A stretch of 23,872 bases of DNA from Clostridia bacterium. Its GTDB lineage: Bacteria > Bacillota > UBA994 > PWPR01. A program made the translations under genes and the position numbers. The stretch is from positions 1 through 23,872 of the forward strand of contig PWPR01000219.1 in assembly GCA_003557085.1 (NCBI GenBank), written 5' to 3'. The notes below the pieces were generated by a model, which saw only the letters and a list, made by a program, of their open reading frames with translations, had not been told where the DNA came from and ran no database searches. Numbering within the stretch: the first letter of the stretch is position 1; each line of letters starts with the position of its first letter. Positions 23,788-23,872 of this stretch are shown here, piece after piece.

Positions 23788-23872
23788 ATGAATTTTGAGA
23801 AGAAACTTAACGAAATGGGTATTGAACTAACTGAACCAGGTAAGCCAGTAGCATCATATGTACCAGCTGTAC
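23788..23872 (+). CDS. RidA family protein (5' fragment, cut by window end)
   Basis: Only the first 28 codons are present. They read MNFEKKLNEMGIEL, then a proline-rich KPVASYVPAV segment, which matches the N-terminus of the longer RidA/YjgF subgroup whose members are about 150 residues. RidA proteins hydrolyse reactive enamine/imine intermediates, but members of this subgroup are poorly characterised. GAAAGGAG at 23773-23780 supports ATG 23788. The 47-bp gap after scpB holds no clear terminator. The identification rests on a short stretch. Confidence 0.6.
   Translation, partial: MNFEKKLNEMGIELTEPGKPVASYVPAV

Overview
The window is a dense, low-GC stretch of chromosome in which every gene lies on the + strand. 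It reads as the core genome of an anaerobic, amino-acid-fermenting Firmicute (class Clostridia or a close relative). The main reasons are the AT-rich codon use, strong AGGAGG-type ribosome sites, gene order ispA-dxs-tlyA-...-recN and scpA-scpB, and a ferredoxin-dependent oxoacid oxidoreductase beside phosphate butyryltransferase and butyrate kinases. I saw no rRNA, tRNA, CRISPR, transposase or phage gene. The genus cannot be fixed from this sequence alone.

Layout. (1) 14-6599: a housekeeping run with farnesyl diphosphate synthase, DXP synthase, the TlyA rRNA methylase, an unrecognised two-TM protein, NAD kinase and RecN. The dxs/tlyA pair overlaps by 38 bp and other gaps are short. (2) 6714-13041: a catabolic operon, buk-ptb-buk, a P-loop NTPase, then the delta, alpha, beta and gamma subunits of a 2-oxoacid:ferredoxin oxidoreductase of the branched-chain (VOR) type, closed by a terminator. 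Together these would turn branched-chain 2-oxoacids into acyl-CoA, acyl-phosphate and free acid, giving reduced ferredoxin and ATP. (3) 13208-21137: pyruvate kinase, D-Ala-D-Ala ligase, phosphopentomutase, pyrimidine-nucleoside phosphorylase, an FAH-family enzyme and an SLC13-type transporter, probably driven by an extended -10 promoter before pyk. (4) 21252-21773: a stand-alone bacterioferritin-like gene with a strong terminator. (5) 21897-23740: an M50 membrane protease, scpA and scpB, with a 10-bp perfect inverted repeat flanking a consensus -10. (6) The first 85 bases of a RidA-family gene run off the right edge.

The most unusual point is in region 2. Two genes, the P-loop NTPase and the beta subunit, have no ATG, GTG or TTG that could start the full protein. 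Each has a good Shine-Dalgarno sequence placed before an ATT codon, which suggests AUU initiation twice in one transcript. A reader relying on canonical starts would cut off the Walker A loop of one protein and the Cys-Pro-Gly-Cys motif of the other. The P-loop NTPase itself, inserted between butyrate kinase and the oxidoreductase, is the best candidate for an undescribed component. Several other genes start with TTG or GTG.
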